From contig OX438743.1 in the NCBI GenBank assembly GCA_949316235.1, positions 30,907,242 to 30,971,241 on the forward strand: a DNA stretch of 64,000 nucleotides. Reading direction: 5' to 3'. The position numbers and the translations under genes are program-made. Shown in pieces: positions 11,203-21,833 of this stretch. Under the pieces are notes generated by a model. The model was given only the letters and a program-made list of their open reading frames with translations. It was not told the origin of the DNA and did no database searches. Origin of the DNA: Oegoconia quadripuncta. Taxonomy: Eukaryota > Arthropoda > Insecta > Lepidoptera > Autostichidae. The stretch's first letter is position 1; each line of letters starts with the position of its first letter.

Positions 11203-12072
11203 TACAGGGCGTCCCAAAGTTATGGGACATGAAGGGGAAGTACCTTAAATATCGTAGATAGTGAATTTTGCTCAAAGAAGACTTTATGTTATTTTTAAAA
11301 GTTAGTAATTCTGCATTCATAGATTTTCTAAAAATTATTTGCTTCGGCTGGGAATCGAACCGACTCAAATGTGAAAAAAAAAACACCCTACTTTTATGAT
11401 GCCAATCGAAAGAATAGCTAAAAAATAATAACTCTGCCTAAGTAACATAGTATTTTAAAAGAAAGGAACAACGTGAAATTAATCATTTTAATCAAATAAA
11501 AAACATACATGAAACTGCCGTAGTCAATTAAGTAGGTATTTTTTTGTAAATTAATTAATTAAATGCTCAAAATGTGATCCCTCTTGTCTTACGCAAATCG
11601 CCAATCTTTTAATGAGCCCGCTGCCTGTTGATTTTCTAATCATTTTATGGTGAACACTCGATGTGATATGGCACAATTCTGTTTGCAACTCGCCTACGTT
11701 CTCGTATCGCTTTTTGTATAGCATATCTTTCACGTATCCCCAAAAGAAGAAATCACTTTAGCAATAAATAACTTTCTTGAAATTTGACTCAATCATTTTA
11801 TGTTGTTCCTTTCTTTTAAAATACTATGTTACTTAGGCAGAGTTATTATTTTTTAGCTATTCTTTCGATTGGCATCATAAAAGTAGGGTGTTTTTTTTTT
11901 CACATTTAAGTCGGTTCGATTCCCAGCCGAAGCAAGTAATTTTTAGAAAATCTATGAATGCAGAATTACTAACTTTTAAAAATAACATAAAGTCTTCTTT
12001 GAGCAAAATTCACTATCTACAATATTTAAGGTACTTCCCCTTCATGTCCCATAACTTTGGGACGCCCTGTAT
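11203..12072. mobile_element. Mariner/IS630-type element with about 270-bp inverted repeats
   Basis: Arms 11203-11472 and 11802-12071 are near-perfect reverse complements, starting TACAGGGCGTCCCAAAG within flanking TATA. The ~330-bp centre holds a transposase remnant on the minus strand. A B-box-like GGTTCGATTCC occurs in each arm. The element joins directly to the MITE beginning at 12,071. Confidence 0.85.
11551..11757 (-). pseudogene. Mariner/IS630-type transposase, C-terminal remnant
   Basis: Translation shows DFFFWGYVKDMLYKK, which fits the segment after the last catalytic residue in insect IS630/mariner transposases (usually DFFLWGY-KD-VY), and ends GSHFEHLIN followed by a stop. Only about 67 residues remain and the catalytic aspartates are absent, so it cannot be active. 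Confidence 0.8.
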
Positions 12073-12350
12073 ACCTACCGCATGAGTTTTTCTACCGTAA
12101 GGAAAAAAACAGGGCACCTTAGGTAAGTGAAATTAAAGTTACGGGCGTAGGTAGTTAAGTTTTATTTATTTATTTAATTTTATGATGTACCTAATTATTG
12201 TGGAATAGGCTACAAACGCGACAGTCAAATAACACAATTATGGTTTTGAAAAAAAAAATTAAACTACCTATGCGCCAATATCTTCTATTTCACTTACCTA
12301 TTAATATGCCCTATTTTTTTCCTTACGGTAAAAAATCTCATCCGGTATAC
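12071..12350. mobile_element. MITE, ATGAGTTTTT-ACCGTAAGG family, copy 1
   Basis: The left end is TATACC..ATGAGTTTTTCTACC and the right end is its complement, ending GGTAAAAAATCTCATCC. The arms are about 80 bp. The internal text ACAAACGCGACAGTCAAAT recurs in copies at 37.9 and 46.9 kb. Confidence 0.75.
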
Positions 12351-12359
12351 TATACGTTA

Positions 12360-12985
12360 CATTTTGAACAGAAGCTCCTCAGTTTATGTAAATGTGATTC
12401 ATATTCATATGATTGTGGTGCACGTAGTGACGTATAATTTATTATTAATCAAAAGAAAATTCCGATATCCTGTAGGCATCGTCAATAGGTATACTTTTTG
12501 TCGGTGACGTCGTGGTAGTAATGAACAGATCAAGTCGCCCGTGTCAGTTGGCAGACAGCGCCCACCCGTGGTGTCGCCGTGGGCTAGCGATGATAGATTA
12601 GTGAGGCGTTGTGGCCATGAGTTAGATAGGATTAAGTAATACGCACGAGGTGGAGACTGAAAAACAGCTATTTTGCTGAGGCTCCAACCTATTTGTCCAC
12701 TAAGTTAGAAAATTTTACTATAATTAATGATCATGTAGTATATTTTTTTAAGTGGATGAATAAATATCTTTTTTTATCTACAATCTCATCACAGACTTAC
12801 GGTTGTTGGGAATACTCCTGCCCAACACAGTTTTCATCTCACTCACTCACAGGATTATGAGTGCGGAAGTAGACTATACAAGCTGAATTCATGTAATTCG
12901 TCTTTACTAGTGACTTCCCCTTGATTACGAACAACCTTCCAGGAATCATATCCAATCGCGTTATTTACGTTTTGATTTCGATTTT
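12360..12985. other. No gene; conserved short block at 12,895-12,960
   Basis: A GC-richer patch at 12,540-12,690 is followed by AATAAATATCTTTTT, which looks like an old retroelement 3' end. TTGATTACGAACAACCTTCC at 12,920 is the block seen next to the 9.5 kb SINE. Confidence 0.35.
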
Positions 12986-12989
12986 TAGC

Positions 12990-13145
12990 TATTTTTTAAT
13001 ATTTCGGACACTATCGCCAATCCCTTAGTCCCAAACTAAGCAAAGCTTGTACTATGAATACTAGATAACGGATAAACATACATAAATATTTATATAAACA
13101 TCCATGACTCGGGTATAAATGTTCGTATTCACCACACCACACATA
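12990..13145 (-). mobile_element. SINE family C copy, head lost
   Basis: ATATTTCGGACACT, AGTCCCAAACTAAGCAAAGC and ACATCCATGACTCGGG match other copies; the tRNA-like head is missing at the right end. Confidence 0.6.
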
Positions 13146-13322
13146 AATAAATGGTGTCTGTTGTTAAAAACGGTTTAGCTTCGAGTTGTGAAATAAGAAA
13201 GTTATCAATATATCTAACAACGCGTTGTCAATATACTCGTACTTATATAAAGTTGAAATTAATTGTAATTACCATATACAATGTTGCATCTGTACCGTAG
13301 GTAGTTCACATCAAGGGAAAGG

Positions 13323-13366
13323 GAAGAAGCTTGGAAGAAGCTTGGAAGAGCTTGGAAGAAGCTAGC
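13323..13366 (+). repeat. Short tandem repeat, 11-bp unit
   Basis: About four copies of GGAAGAAGCTT, the third shortened. Confidence 0.7.
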
Positions 13367-13784
13367 GAATGACAGTTGTCATCTATTCTATTATAGTTTT
13401 AAATGTTGCCAATATAAAGAAATATATTATAAGGTCTAGCTTCTTGTCCATTACAAAATTCTTCCTAACTCCTTGAACTAGAACAATTAAATAATATGAT
13501 AAACAAATACATATTAAGATGTAATTAGTTTTAACGAAATCCGTAAATCTGTATTAGAAACGCATGCGCCGGCTTATGTCTATACTCGTATCCCTGCATG
13601 GTGTGCGAAGGCTACTCTTTGCGTGATCAGAATACATAATAGGGTTCTGTTTACAAACGGACCACGTAAACAAACGAGTTTTCCACACTTGCGTTTCATA
13701 AAATATCACACGAAATTCCAGTTTCACAAACATATTTCAAGAGTTACGACCTAAACTTCTTTTTGAAACCAAAAATAAACACGG

Positions 13785-14067
13785 TATAAAAACTGTAGCA
13801 GAAAGTTACAAGAGATTCAAATCAGAACAAAATATTACAGGAACGGAACGGACGTTCGGATGATTTCGCAAAAAATATAAAATAAATCTTTAATTTTAAT
13901 AATTAAACAACGACAAACTTGGATTAAATTTGATGAAAATGTATTTCAGAAAACATTTACAAATGAATCTGCAAAAACCTGTGGATCACCATGTATGAAT
14001 ACTTTATAACATTCGTGCCAGTAAACTGTTGTATAATGTGATGTTAAACAAAAGAAAAAACGTGTGA
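13785..14067 (+). promoter_or_regulatory. Candidate promoter and 5' leader of first exon A, with upstream ORFs
   Basis: A TATAAAAA box at 13,785 precedes the coding exon by about 300 bases; ATTCAA/TCAG 31-39 bases later are possible start sites. The leader carries short upstream ORFs, for example 13,860-13,880 (6 codons) and 14,041-14,067 (8 codons, ending 24 bases before the main ATG). These could dampen translation; that is inference. Confidence 0.35.
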
Positions 14068-14090
14068 AACAAGTGCGACAAGTGATACAA

Positions 14091-14537
14091 ATGCGGGCGA
14101 CTAAGATGACGTCGTCAAATTTCCGCAGTGCGACCCCGCCGCTGTCGCGCACTTCATCCACTGACTTATTGTCGTGTCCGATGTCACCCGACCTCGTGCG
14201 ACACAGGAACTTATCACCAGACTTGACGTTAGACTTCTCCCGTCATAGGCCACTGTCCCCGGAAGTGTTGGACCGGTACAGGCCCCTCTCGCCGGACTTT
14301 CCGAGAAGATCGCGCTCTCCTGGCCGGCCCAGATCTTTGATGGAATCCTTACTGGTTGCTAAAATGGAGGCTTTGAGCACGGGGAAGTTGGTGCGAACTG
14401 ACTCTATGGACAGTTGCAGCAGTTTTGGATCCATGTCTTCACTGCCAAGCGACGTGTGCCGATGTGACGACTGCTTGCTGGGCATTGTGGACTTCTACAT
14501 GCCGAGCCCGGCTGAGGCGAATAAGGTGCTCAAGAAG
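14091..14537 (+). CDS. Alternative first coding exon A of an unidentified gene
   Basis: 149 codons from the first in-frame ATG at 14,091; the frame is open back to a stop at 14,034 but without an earlier ATG, and a better-context ATG lies at 14,106. It ends in phase 0 at AAG|GTATGT. The protein is disordered, rich in Ser, Pro and Arg, with repeated (R)LSPD/LSPE units (RNLSPD, RPLSPE, RPLSPD, RSRSPGRP), which resemble proline-directed kinase or 14-3-3 sites. Near the end comes CRCDDC, then PSPAEANKVLKK. Base composition is clearly richer in GC than the flanks. Exon 26,782-27,291 has the same phase and a similar C-x-C-x-x-C motif, so I read them as alternative starts of one gene. The function is unknown; an inositol-trisphosphate 3-kinase N-terminus is one weak guess. 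Downstream exons are not in the window. Confidence 0.7.
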
Positions 14538-14639
14538 GTATGTGAATCTTTTCATTATCTTGACAAAACTATTTTCGAATACCTATATTCTTTACTGAAA
14601 CTGTGGGGAAATATCCGTCTTTTGATATGTTGATGGTAG

Positions 14640-15225
14640 GTAAATAATACCTAGATTAAAAATTCTTAGAGTCTAGGTAATTTTCTATTTTTGAAAGCGT
14701 AGTTATGTACTTTACTTTCTCAAGGAATTAATAAATTTTGGGCTGTAATTTTGAGTTGTGGTAAAGACATTCAATCCCTAAAATTAATTAAATCTCTTTG
14801 GATGTTGGCCAGAAAACAAGAACATTAAAAAATAAGAGATATTTTAGGGCAGTTTTATACCAAATTATATTAATAACATGCAACATAACTCTTAGAAAAA
14901 TTTATAGAGCCTTTTTACTTATTCGACCCCGAAAATCATGTAATAACCTACAAGGCAAAGTATCAATTTTATTGAGCTTTTCGCGAATGTATGGATTCTT
15001 TTTAAAATATATAAATCTGTAATGTGATGTAGGTGGCGCCATCTAGGAAACACAGCAGATAATATTTCGTACGTACCGATTACGCCATTCATGCAAGCGA
15101 GCGAGAGCTGTATCTTCATTTTGATCGAACCTTATTGAATACGGTAAGTTAAAGGTAGATGGCGCTGTTTAAGATTTGTTTTAAAATTTTTGTTTTTATA
15201 TTGTCGCTATGAAGTTCATACAGAT
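14640..15225. other. Intron DNA; weak inverted pair at 15,028-15,172
   Basis: GGTGGCGCCATCTA near 15,030 and AGATGGCGCTGTTT near 15,160 form an inverted pair about 140 bp apart, as in a decayed MITE. No coding signal is seen. Confidence 0.35.
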
Positions 15226-15229
15226 TAAG

Positions 15230-15875
15230 TTCGATTTTTTGGCGGTAACTCTTTTAGTTATAATTTTTGAAATTTGTGCATTCTGAGTTTTGAACCTTAA
15301 ACACCTCAGAATATTTTACGGCAAAAGTCAGTCATACCTAGTGTACGTGTCAGTGACGGATTAACCCTTAATCAAATTAAGCAATTGCCTAGGCATCACG
15401 TCTGGGGGGGCACCAGAAGAAGCACAAAAAAATCCGTCCTTAGGGCATCACGTCTCACTCTCACGTCACCAAAAACCACACCAAAAAAAGTTTATAGGAC
15501 TAATTTGAAAATTCGCGCGTTTTAAGTTAACATAAGAGCCGACCTAGAGTTACCCCGCTCTCCCGCTTGCGCCCACTCGCTGCCCGCTAGTCTAGTGCAT
15601 TCGTCAATTCGAAAGCACCGGTATTGCGATCAGACAATCACAAACCACCCCTTCCCCGCGGGCCCCCCGCCTGGCATTAAAGACCGATTCTAGTTGACAT
15701 ACGGATAGGGGGGCCCACAGGCGTGGATTGCTTAGGGCATCAAGTAGTCTTAATCCGTCACTGGTACGAGTGAAGGGAAGTGTAAATTAAAGTGCATAAC
15801 GAAGCTTTCGCGGGTTCCCACAAGAAGCCGCCAAAATGTTCCGTAAAGCATTTTGCCACTATTATAACTATTATT
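15230..15875 (+). repeat. Dispersed repeat F, copy 2, split by a MITE
   Basis: The parts 15,230-15,350 and 15,771-15,875 match copy 3 (TTTTTGGCGG, TTGTGCATTC, GAAGGGAAGTGTAAATTAA, TTCCCACAAGAAGCCGCC). The hAT-like MITE sits between them. Confidence 0.55.
15351..15763. mobile_element. hAT-like MITE, 413 bp, with 8-bp target duplication
   Basis: The ends are CAGTGACGGATTAA and its exact complement TTAATCCGTCACTG. Flanks GTACGTGT (15343-15350) and GTACGAGT (15764-15771) match at 7 of 8 bases, the duplication length of hAT elements. There is no transposase inside. Confidence 0.8.
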
Positions 15876-15969
15876 GCCACTATTATACAAAACATGTTTA
15901 GGCTGATGGCTTTACCGCTAAGCCATAATTAATCCAAAAAATAAACTTCGATTTGAGGTCCTAGATAGA

Positions 15970-16310
15970 AAATAATTGAGGATTTTTGGCGGGAACTCGG
16001 CGAGTGAAGTTGATTTTTTCTTTATAATTCTTATAATTTGTGCATTTTATCTTTTGAAGCTTAAAAGTGAAGGGAAGTGTAAATTAAAGTGCGTAACGGA
16101 GCTTTCGGGTTCCCACAAGAAGCCGCCAAAATCTTTTGTAAAGCATTCTGCCACTTTACTGAAGAATGACTTGACTGTGACTAGACTCTGTATACGCCAA
16201 GTATACGACGGATTGCTTGTTTTGACTGAGACTGACTTACAAACTGAAGAAATAAGAGAAATAAGACATGACTGTTATGGGCTAGATCCCTTTGCCTTCT
16301 GCTAGAGAAG
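15970..16310 (+). repeat. Dispersed repeat F, copy 3
   Basis: The longest copy in this orientation. It contains an open frame of 109 codons (15,976-16,305), but the same frame is broken in copy 1, so I do not call it a gene. Confidence 0.55.
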
Positions 16311-16319
16311 AGAATAACA

Positions 16320-17010
16320 CGAAAAAAAAAATTGACAAGTGATATCTCGACAAAAAATTGTATAAGATTTTGGTTTTCTTCGTATACTAAGTAGGTAGGT
16401 ACTTACTCTGTGGTAAAACAGTTCTACGTACTATTAATTTTAATTCTAAATAAGCACAAAATACACCGCTTGTTTTGTTTTTTTTTTTGCTTTCATATGT
16501 AAATTTGCAACACAAATAGATATCAAATTACTTTGCAAGTTTCATGACTAAAAGTAGTTAAGTTTTTGAGAATTAAGTTATTACCTGTCTTGCACATTCT
16601 AATTTGGTCGAAAGTGACTCAGTTGGGTGTGAATCAATGACCTCTGCTCTAAAGTTGTAATAGACATAATTATAATTATCGTTACGGGTTGCTGGACTGA
16701 CGTAAATAATGTACGTAGGTACGTCATGTTTACACTTGAAGTACTTAAAATTGGTACCAAAAAATAAATTATTTTCCTAACACTTGTGCCCTAAAAAACT
16801 AGGTATCAAATATTTCATCAAATATAGTCAAATGCATACCTATAATTTATGTATTAAAAATTTGATTTGTCGAAGTAATTTAAGTTTGATTTTTAATCAC
16901 CAAAAATACTAAATTTGCCTCTAACTCAAGGTCATTAATAATTTACGATAGATATCGTTGAATATCTTATTATTTCAAACTAGTTAAAAGTTATTCTAAT
17001 TAGTGTAATC
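16320..17010. other. Intron DNA, nothing recognised
   Basis: AT-rich sequence with a T-run near 16,480; no repeat family or exon is recognised. Confidence 0.5.
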
Positions 17011-17017
17011 TAACTAA

Positions 17018-17287
17018 TAAGTATTATAAATGCGAAAGTTTGTATGTTTGTTTGTTTGTATATTGATCAATCATGTTGAAACGGATGAACAGATTTGGCT
17101 GAAATTTGGTATATACGAATAGATAGAACATAGCGTGGATTAGCATAGGATATTTTTTATCCCGATGAACTTCTGCATAATAACATAACTTAGATCCGGC
17201 CCGCGGCGGGATAATCTAAATTCTAATTAAATATATATCCGCGATAAAGTTATTCCACGCAGGCAAAGCCGCGGGCGGAAAGCTAGT
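17018..17287 (+). mobile_element. Helitron-like non-autonomous repeat, copy 2 (best preserved)
   Basis: It runs from TATAAATGCGAAAGTTTG with a TTTG repeat, via AACGGATGAACAGATTTGG and TTATTCCACGCAGGCAAAGC, to GCGGGCGGAAAGCTAG. The CTAG terminus and short hairpin before it suggest a Helitron; no protein is encoded. Confidence 0.55.
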
Positions 17288-17675
17288 AACTATATAAAAC
17301 TATTTTGTGATTTTCTTATAATGTCACTGCAATAATAAATAAATCCCATATGCGTGCAGTGGTTATGTTCCCATTTGTTGCAACTTGCGAATAATTTAAA
17401 TGTCGCCCATTCCGAAAATGGGGTCGGAATTAGCAAATCTGTACAGTCATTTTCACCTAGTTATTTTCTTTGTGAAATTAGCTTTGTGGCGAATAAATAT
17501 CTTTTGTTTATCTAAGTAAAATACAATTATGTCTAGTTTACGAGATCAGCATAAACGCCACCATAACCTCCCCTCGCAGTAATTTTACATTTTTTCGTAG
17601 CTTTTTAATAAAATGGTTAATTATGGCAGCTACAATCAACAATTTATAAAAAATTCTAAAGTCTTTTAGAAGTAG

Positions 17676-17970
17676 TATACAGAATTTTTGAACAGTACCT
17701 GGAGGAAAAGTGCTTTAAATACTGGATATAGTAAATTTTACTCAAACGAAACATTCCTTTATTTTCAAAAATAATATGCAAACTGCAATCAAAGATTTGT
17801 GAAAATTCTCTTGCCAGTCCCGGGAATCGAAAGGACGCTATTTAATTGCAAAAAGTAGTACCCTCTATTGTCTTTTATCACGATTAATGAAATGTTTCGT
17901 TTCTTTTTTGTTATAGGTATTCAGTATTTTAAGTAGTTTTTCTCCAGGTACGGTTCAAAAATTCCACACT
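17676..17970. mobile_element. MITE related to the 11.2 kb mariner-type element
   Basis: The inverted ends contain TTTTTGAACAGTACCTGGAG and TCTCCAGGTACGGTTCAAAA. Inner text such as TAAATACTGGATATAGTAAA parallels TAAATATCGTAGATAGTGAA of the 11.2 kb element. No transposase remains. A decayed B-box-like TTCGATTCC is present in reverse orientation near 17,825. Confidence 0.6.
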
Positions 17971-17979
17971 ATAGGTATA

Positions 17980-18065
17980 TAACACTGGCCGTAACACCGC
18001 CGGGCATCGATCCCGCGACCTTTGGCTCCATACTGACTATTATGTGTTACTGACTCGGAAATTCA
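17980..18065 (-). mobile_element. tRNA-like SINE head fragment
   Basis: GGGATCGATGCCCGGCGG in minus reading resembles a B box with its flanking stem. The family is not assigned and no body follows. Confidence 0.35.
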
Positions 18066-18069
18066 AGTA

Positions 18070-18635
18070 GCAAGTCACTGCAATAGTGAATTGAGCGTTT
18101 ATTATGAATAGCTATTTTAGTATGCGTGCGTCAGTTTTACGCACGCAAACTTGTATAATAGAAGCCCTTTTAAAGTAATGCTCTTGCATCAAAGACATTA
18201 CAACTGCTCCAAACTTGTCACGCTAGCCCTATAATGACGTCACCGGACGCGCTCCGAATGCTCTGCCCGACCTCGCGCGTCATCACTACGTCATTGCCTT
18301 TCCTTTCTCCACAGACTTTCGGCGCCATTTTTGGAATGAATCGAATTTCGAATGTGTTTGTAAATAGAATTTGTCAGAAAAATATAGAGTCGTTTGCAGT
18401 CTCGGAGGAATAAAGATGGAAAAGTTGGAAAGTTGCATTTGTCTCTAAGTAGGTACGTATATTTTCTGCAGTTCGTATATTTTGAGTTTTGGTGTATTGG
18501 CAATAAATGCAGAATACTATGTTACTAATACCAAAAATGAGTGTAACTTAACTACTTACTTAGACATAAAGTGAATGATTGAGCTCTCGTGTTCCCTGAT
18601 GAACCGTCAGTTTGCCGTCACTTCACCTATATAAC
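18070..18635. other. Intron DNA, nothing recognised
   Basis: A moderately GC-rich patch at 18,225-18,300 with several CG dinucleotides; no exon or repeat is recognised. Confidence 0.4.
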
Positions 18636-18639
18636 TGAA

Positions 18640-18790
18640 TCCACAAGGTGAACGGGTGAGCTATTGGGCGCGGGAAATGGCTGGATATAGGCCGCTTCGA
18701 ACCGGTCGCTTTGAAAATATATTGGAGAGGCCTATACTCAGCCGGGGATGGTCCTGTGACTCCTGTGGCTGATGTGATGACAAGTTGTAA
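18640..18790 (+). mobile_element. RTE-like LINE 3' end
   Basis: TTGGAGAGGCCTATACTCAG followed by GGCTGATGTGATGAC resembles the usual 3' end of insect RTE elements, where TTGGAGAGGCCTATG precedes a GATGATGA tail. The coding frame is decayed. Confidence 0.5.
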
Positions 18791-18799
18791 CTTGTTGTG

Positions 18800-19620
18800 T
18801 ACAACATTATTGATGACCGAAATAGTCATTTTCTGTAGAGTACAACAATATTTAGTCAAAAAAGAAAGTGGGTGAATAGTTTTTTCTACTTAATAGGTGT
18901 TTTGTAGGTAGCAATAAAGAAGATTGGAAGAAATAAAGTAGGTATTGCAATTAGATGTTAATCTAAAATTTCAGCGTTGCAGCAAAATCCAAAAATTTTA
19001 AGTTTATCGCGGTTTTTTAAATGATCATCATATACATAGTACACAAACACACATGTCTTCGCATTAAATCCATAATGTTGATAAAAAGCAGGAGGAACTG
19101 ACTCATTACAATTCCATTTAGTAAAGAAAGAATCCGTAATCAATTTACAAAAGAATTTTATTGTGAATGGCAAACAAGAACCATCTGAATATGCGCAAAT
19201 ACAGAATTAAATTTGACGTCTGTGGTTGATATTCGTGGAAAACAACGCCAAAAAATACTGACTCAACGGCGGATCTAGGGGGGTCATGACACCCCTCCGC
19301 CTTTTTCAACCACTGTGCACTGATGTTTTTTTTTTGAGTTTTCTGCTTAATTTGGGTTTCTAAATTTCCATACTTCGCTTTATATTTTATTGCAATGGTT
19401 CAATAAAAAGCTCACCTCCAAAAAATCACGGAAGTAGGTACTCGCGCGGGGTCCGTTTGAACCCCAAACTCGCTTTCCAGACAAATCAATGCCATTCTCG
19501 GTAACACATGCAAGTGAATTATGAAGTAATGAGCGTTCTAGGAAGCTACTACTAGAAGCGTAGAGAATACAATTTACAAAATTCGAGGAATGACACAACT
19601 TTGATTGTGCACTGAGGTCC
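18800..19620. other. Intron DNA, nothing firmly recognised
   Basis: CGGCGGATCTAGGGGGG near 19,267 looks like a DNA-transposon end, but I found no matching partner. Confidence 0.35.
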
Positions 19621-19623
19621 AAA

Positions 19624-19641
19624 TTAACCCCGCGGGGTTAA
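19624..19641. repeat. 18-bp perfect palindrome
   Basis: TTAACCCCGCGGGGTTAA equals its own reverse complement; it lies just before a SINE D tail. Confidence 0.9.
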
Positions 19642-19652
19642 CAAATGTTAAA

Positions 19653-19795
19653 GAGTTATGGATGTTTTTCATTTATGTATTTATTCACAAAAAAAATGTA
19701 TTTGTGTAGTTTATCAATCATCTGGTATCCGTAATACAAGCCTAGTTGCTTAGTGTGGAACTAGATGGCGCTGTGTGTATGTGCGAAATATTTAA
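19653..19795 (+). mobile_element. SINE family D tail fragment
   Basis: GAGTTATGGATGTTTTTCAT, ATCATCTGGTATCC and GTGGAACTAGATGGCGC match the 39.1 kb copy; the head is missing and it ends in an A-run. Confidence 0.6.
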
Positions 19796-20179
19796 AAAAA
19801 AAGAAAAAATATATATATTATGTTAGCTTAAATGTTCACCTACAGAAACAATTCACTTACGTATGTACATTACACATGTTTACAAAAAAATTGGTTAGGT
19901 AGTAAGATGGCTGACTGGCTAGGAATTTCTCTTCAGCAACCACAAGTTTTCAATTTCATTTAAATCCGATGACATGAGAATAAAGTTGAGATCGACTAAC
20001 TTGTCAGTATAGAGTAGACGAATGAAGTAATGTATGTAAATTTATCTATAGGGTTTCCCGTAAATGTCACCGATGTCAGCGATGATTCGACTTAATTAAC
20101 TAAAAGTTATCTGATAATTTTAAAACAAGCAAATTCTTTTATATACATTTAAAAAATGAAATGGCGTTTAAAAAACTGA

Positions 20180-20445
20180 AATTGGTTAGGCGTGGGGAAG
20201 GGATTCCACCCGTATGTAGGTAACATACCGAACATTTGCACTAAGCGAGTCGACTCTTCATTCATAGTGCGAACAGCCATGGAACTCTCTTCCGGCGTCA
20301 GTCTTTCCTGAATCCTACAACCTTGGGATCTTTAGGAGCAGGGCGAATAGGCGTCTACTGAGTTCGCGTGCTTCATCTTCGGCCACATCGTCACTTTCCA
20401 TCAGGTGAGATTATGGTCAAAGGCGTATCCAGTTAATCATCAAAA
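20180..20445 (+). mobile_element. SINE family E copy
   Basis: A GGGATTCCACCC head, then GAATCCTACAACCTTGGGATC and a tail with TCACTTTCCATCAGGTGAGA and GCGTATCCAGTTAATC before an A-run. It matches 56.7 kb (reverse) and 21.7 kb (tail only). Confidence 0.6.
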
Positions 20446-20449
20446 AAAT

Positions 20450-21385
20450 ATGCATAAATATTTTTTGGTGACCACAAATTTTGTTATAAAAATAATTATA
20501 TTAGTTGATAAATAGTTAAAGAATCACCGCTTTGCGATTAAATAAGTTACGGACAATAAACACATTATTATGGTTCAAAATATTTATTTGGAAGTAAAAA
20601 ATTATAACCCCAACTGTACTGAAAGTATGGAAACATGATTTTTTTTTCGAAAACAAGAATTTTATTCATGGTAATGTCTTCTGTTCGCGATGCTTAACCT
20701 CCTTTCGGCTTAATATACCCCCATAACTGGTACTTCACACTTCTCACAAGGTCATTTTCTAGGGGAGCATAAATCATTTAGGTCATTTACGAGCTTTAAA
20801 TATCCTAAATGGACATCCCTAATAATGTAAATAATAGGGTACATAAACAACAGTTGCTAATTATGTACTATATTTATGTAGTACTAAACAGTTTAGCAAT
20901 ATTTCTGCTTTCTCATTGTAAAGGTTTGTTTGTTTTCCAACGAGGCTGTATACACACGATTGTGCGTCATTCCTTGAGTTCCATTTAGTATAGTTGCGCT
21001 AAAATTGCCAACTGAAAGAAATAACACGATTTGCTCTATATTTTTATGAAACTGGTCATATTTTTCCGGTAGTTGTTGAAGTTAAATTACTTATGTTTCA
21101 AAACAAGTGAAATAAATGGAATCGTATCGGCGTATATACATAACGTCACGACCGTTATCCCAAATGAGGTGTTCAGAGATATCCCAAACATTAGCGTTTG
21201 GGTGTTCACTTTTCGAAATATACAGAAACGCACACATGACAGGGGGTGAGTCCATATCGTCGTTAAAAAGTGCAAATCTAGGTATAGATATTTTTATAGT
21301 GAATAAAGTGATAACGCCTTTGATCAAGATTAATTCCAAAATTTCGAACTGGTTTTGGCTTTTGCCTGTTCGCTGAACCCCTGGT
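20450..21385. other. Intron DNA, nothing recognised
   Basis: The region is AT-rich. Open frames at 21,090-21,376 overlap on both strands and show no splice signals or recognisable motif. Confidence 0.5.
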
Positions 21386-21387
21386 TT

Positions 21388-21580
21388 TTACCCGACTTCA
21401 AAAAAGGATGAGGTTCTCAATGTTATTTTTTATTTCAACGCATAATGGTTTTTTGATAATTCCATATTTTGATGAAGATGCATTCTGGGGATAGTGAAAT
21501 CTAGATTGGTTTGCCAATTTTTGGCGCTTCTGTATCCTGGGGAGATATTTGAAGTCTTCAGAAAATAGAATGATTTGAAT
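21388..21580 (+). repeat. Dispersed 'CCGACTTCAAAAAAGG' repeat
   Basis: It begins CCCGACTTCAAAAAAGGATG, a very common lepidopteran repeat start; a second copy is at 46,685 and a short piece at 6,812-6,836. Confidence 0.55.
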
Positions 21581-21734
21581 CAATAAAATGCCAGAAAGTA
21601 AATATGGAATTCCATTATTTGAATTTGTAACAGACTAAAGAGCTGTGCACATATAAGGTTGTATGCGAATTTAAAAAAGTAAATGCGGTAAATAGGCGGG
21701 AAACTTTGCACAATCAATATTCGTTTGAATTGAT

Positions 21735-21776
21735 TCGCGTTTGACCACAATCTCACCTGATGGAAAGTGATGATGT
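21735..21776 (-). mobile_element. SINE family E tail fragment
   Basis: GCGTTTGACCACAATCTCAC and CTGATGGAAAGTGATGATG match the reversed tail at 56,700. Confidence 0.5.
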
Positions 21777-21833
21777 GTTGTTTGCAAATGTATTTTGCTT
21801 GTTTTATTTTTGAGAAATTACAGTCGGTTGGTA

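Noticed and set aside
15976..16305. 109-codon open frame.
   Set aside because: It lies in dispersed repeat F and is broken in the other copies.
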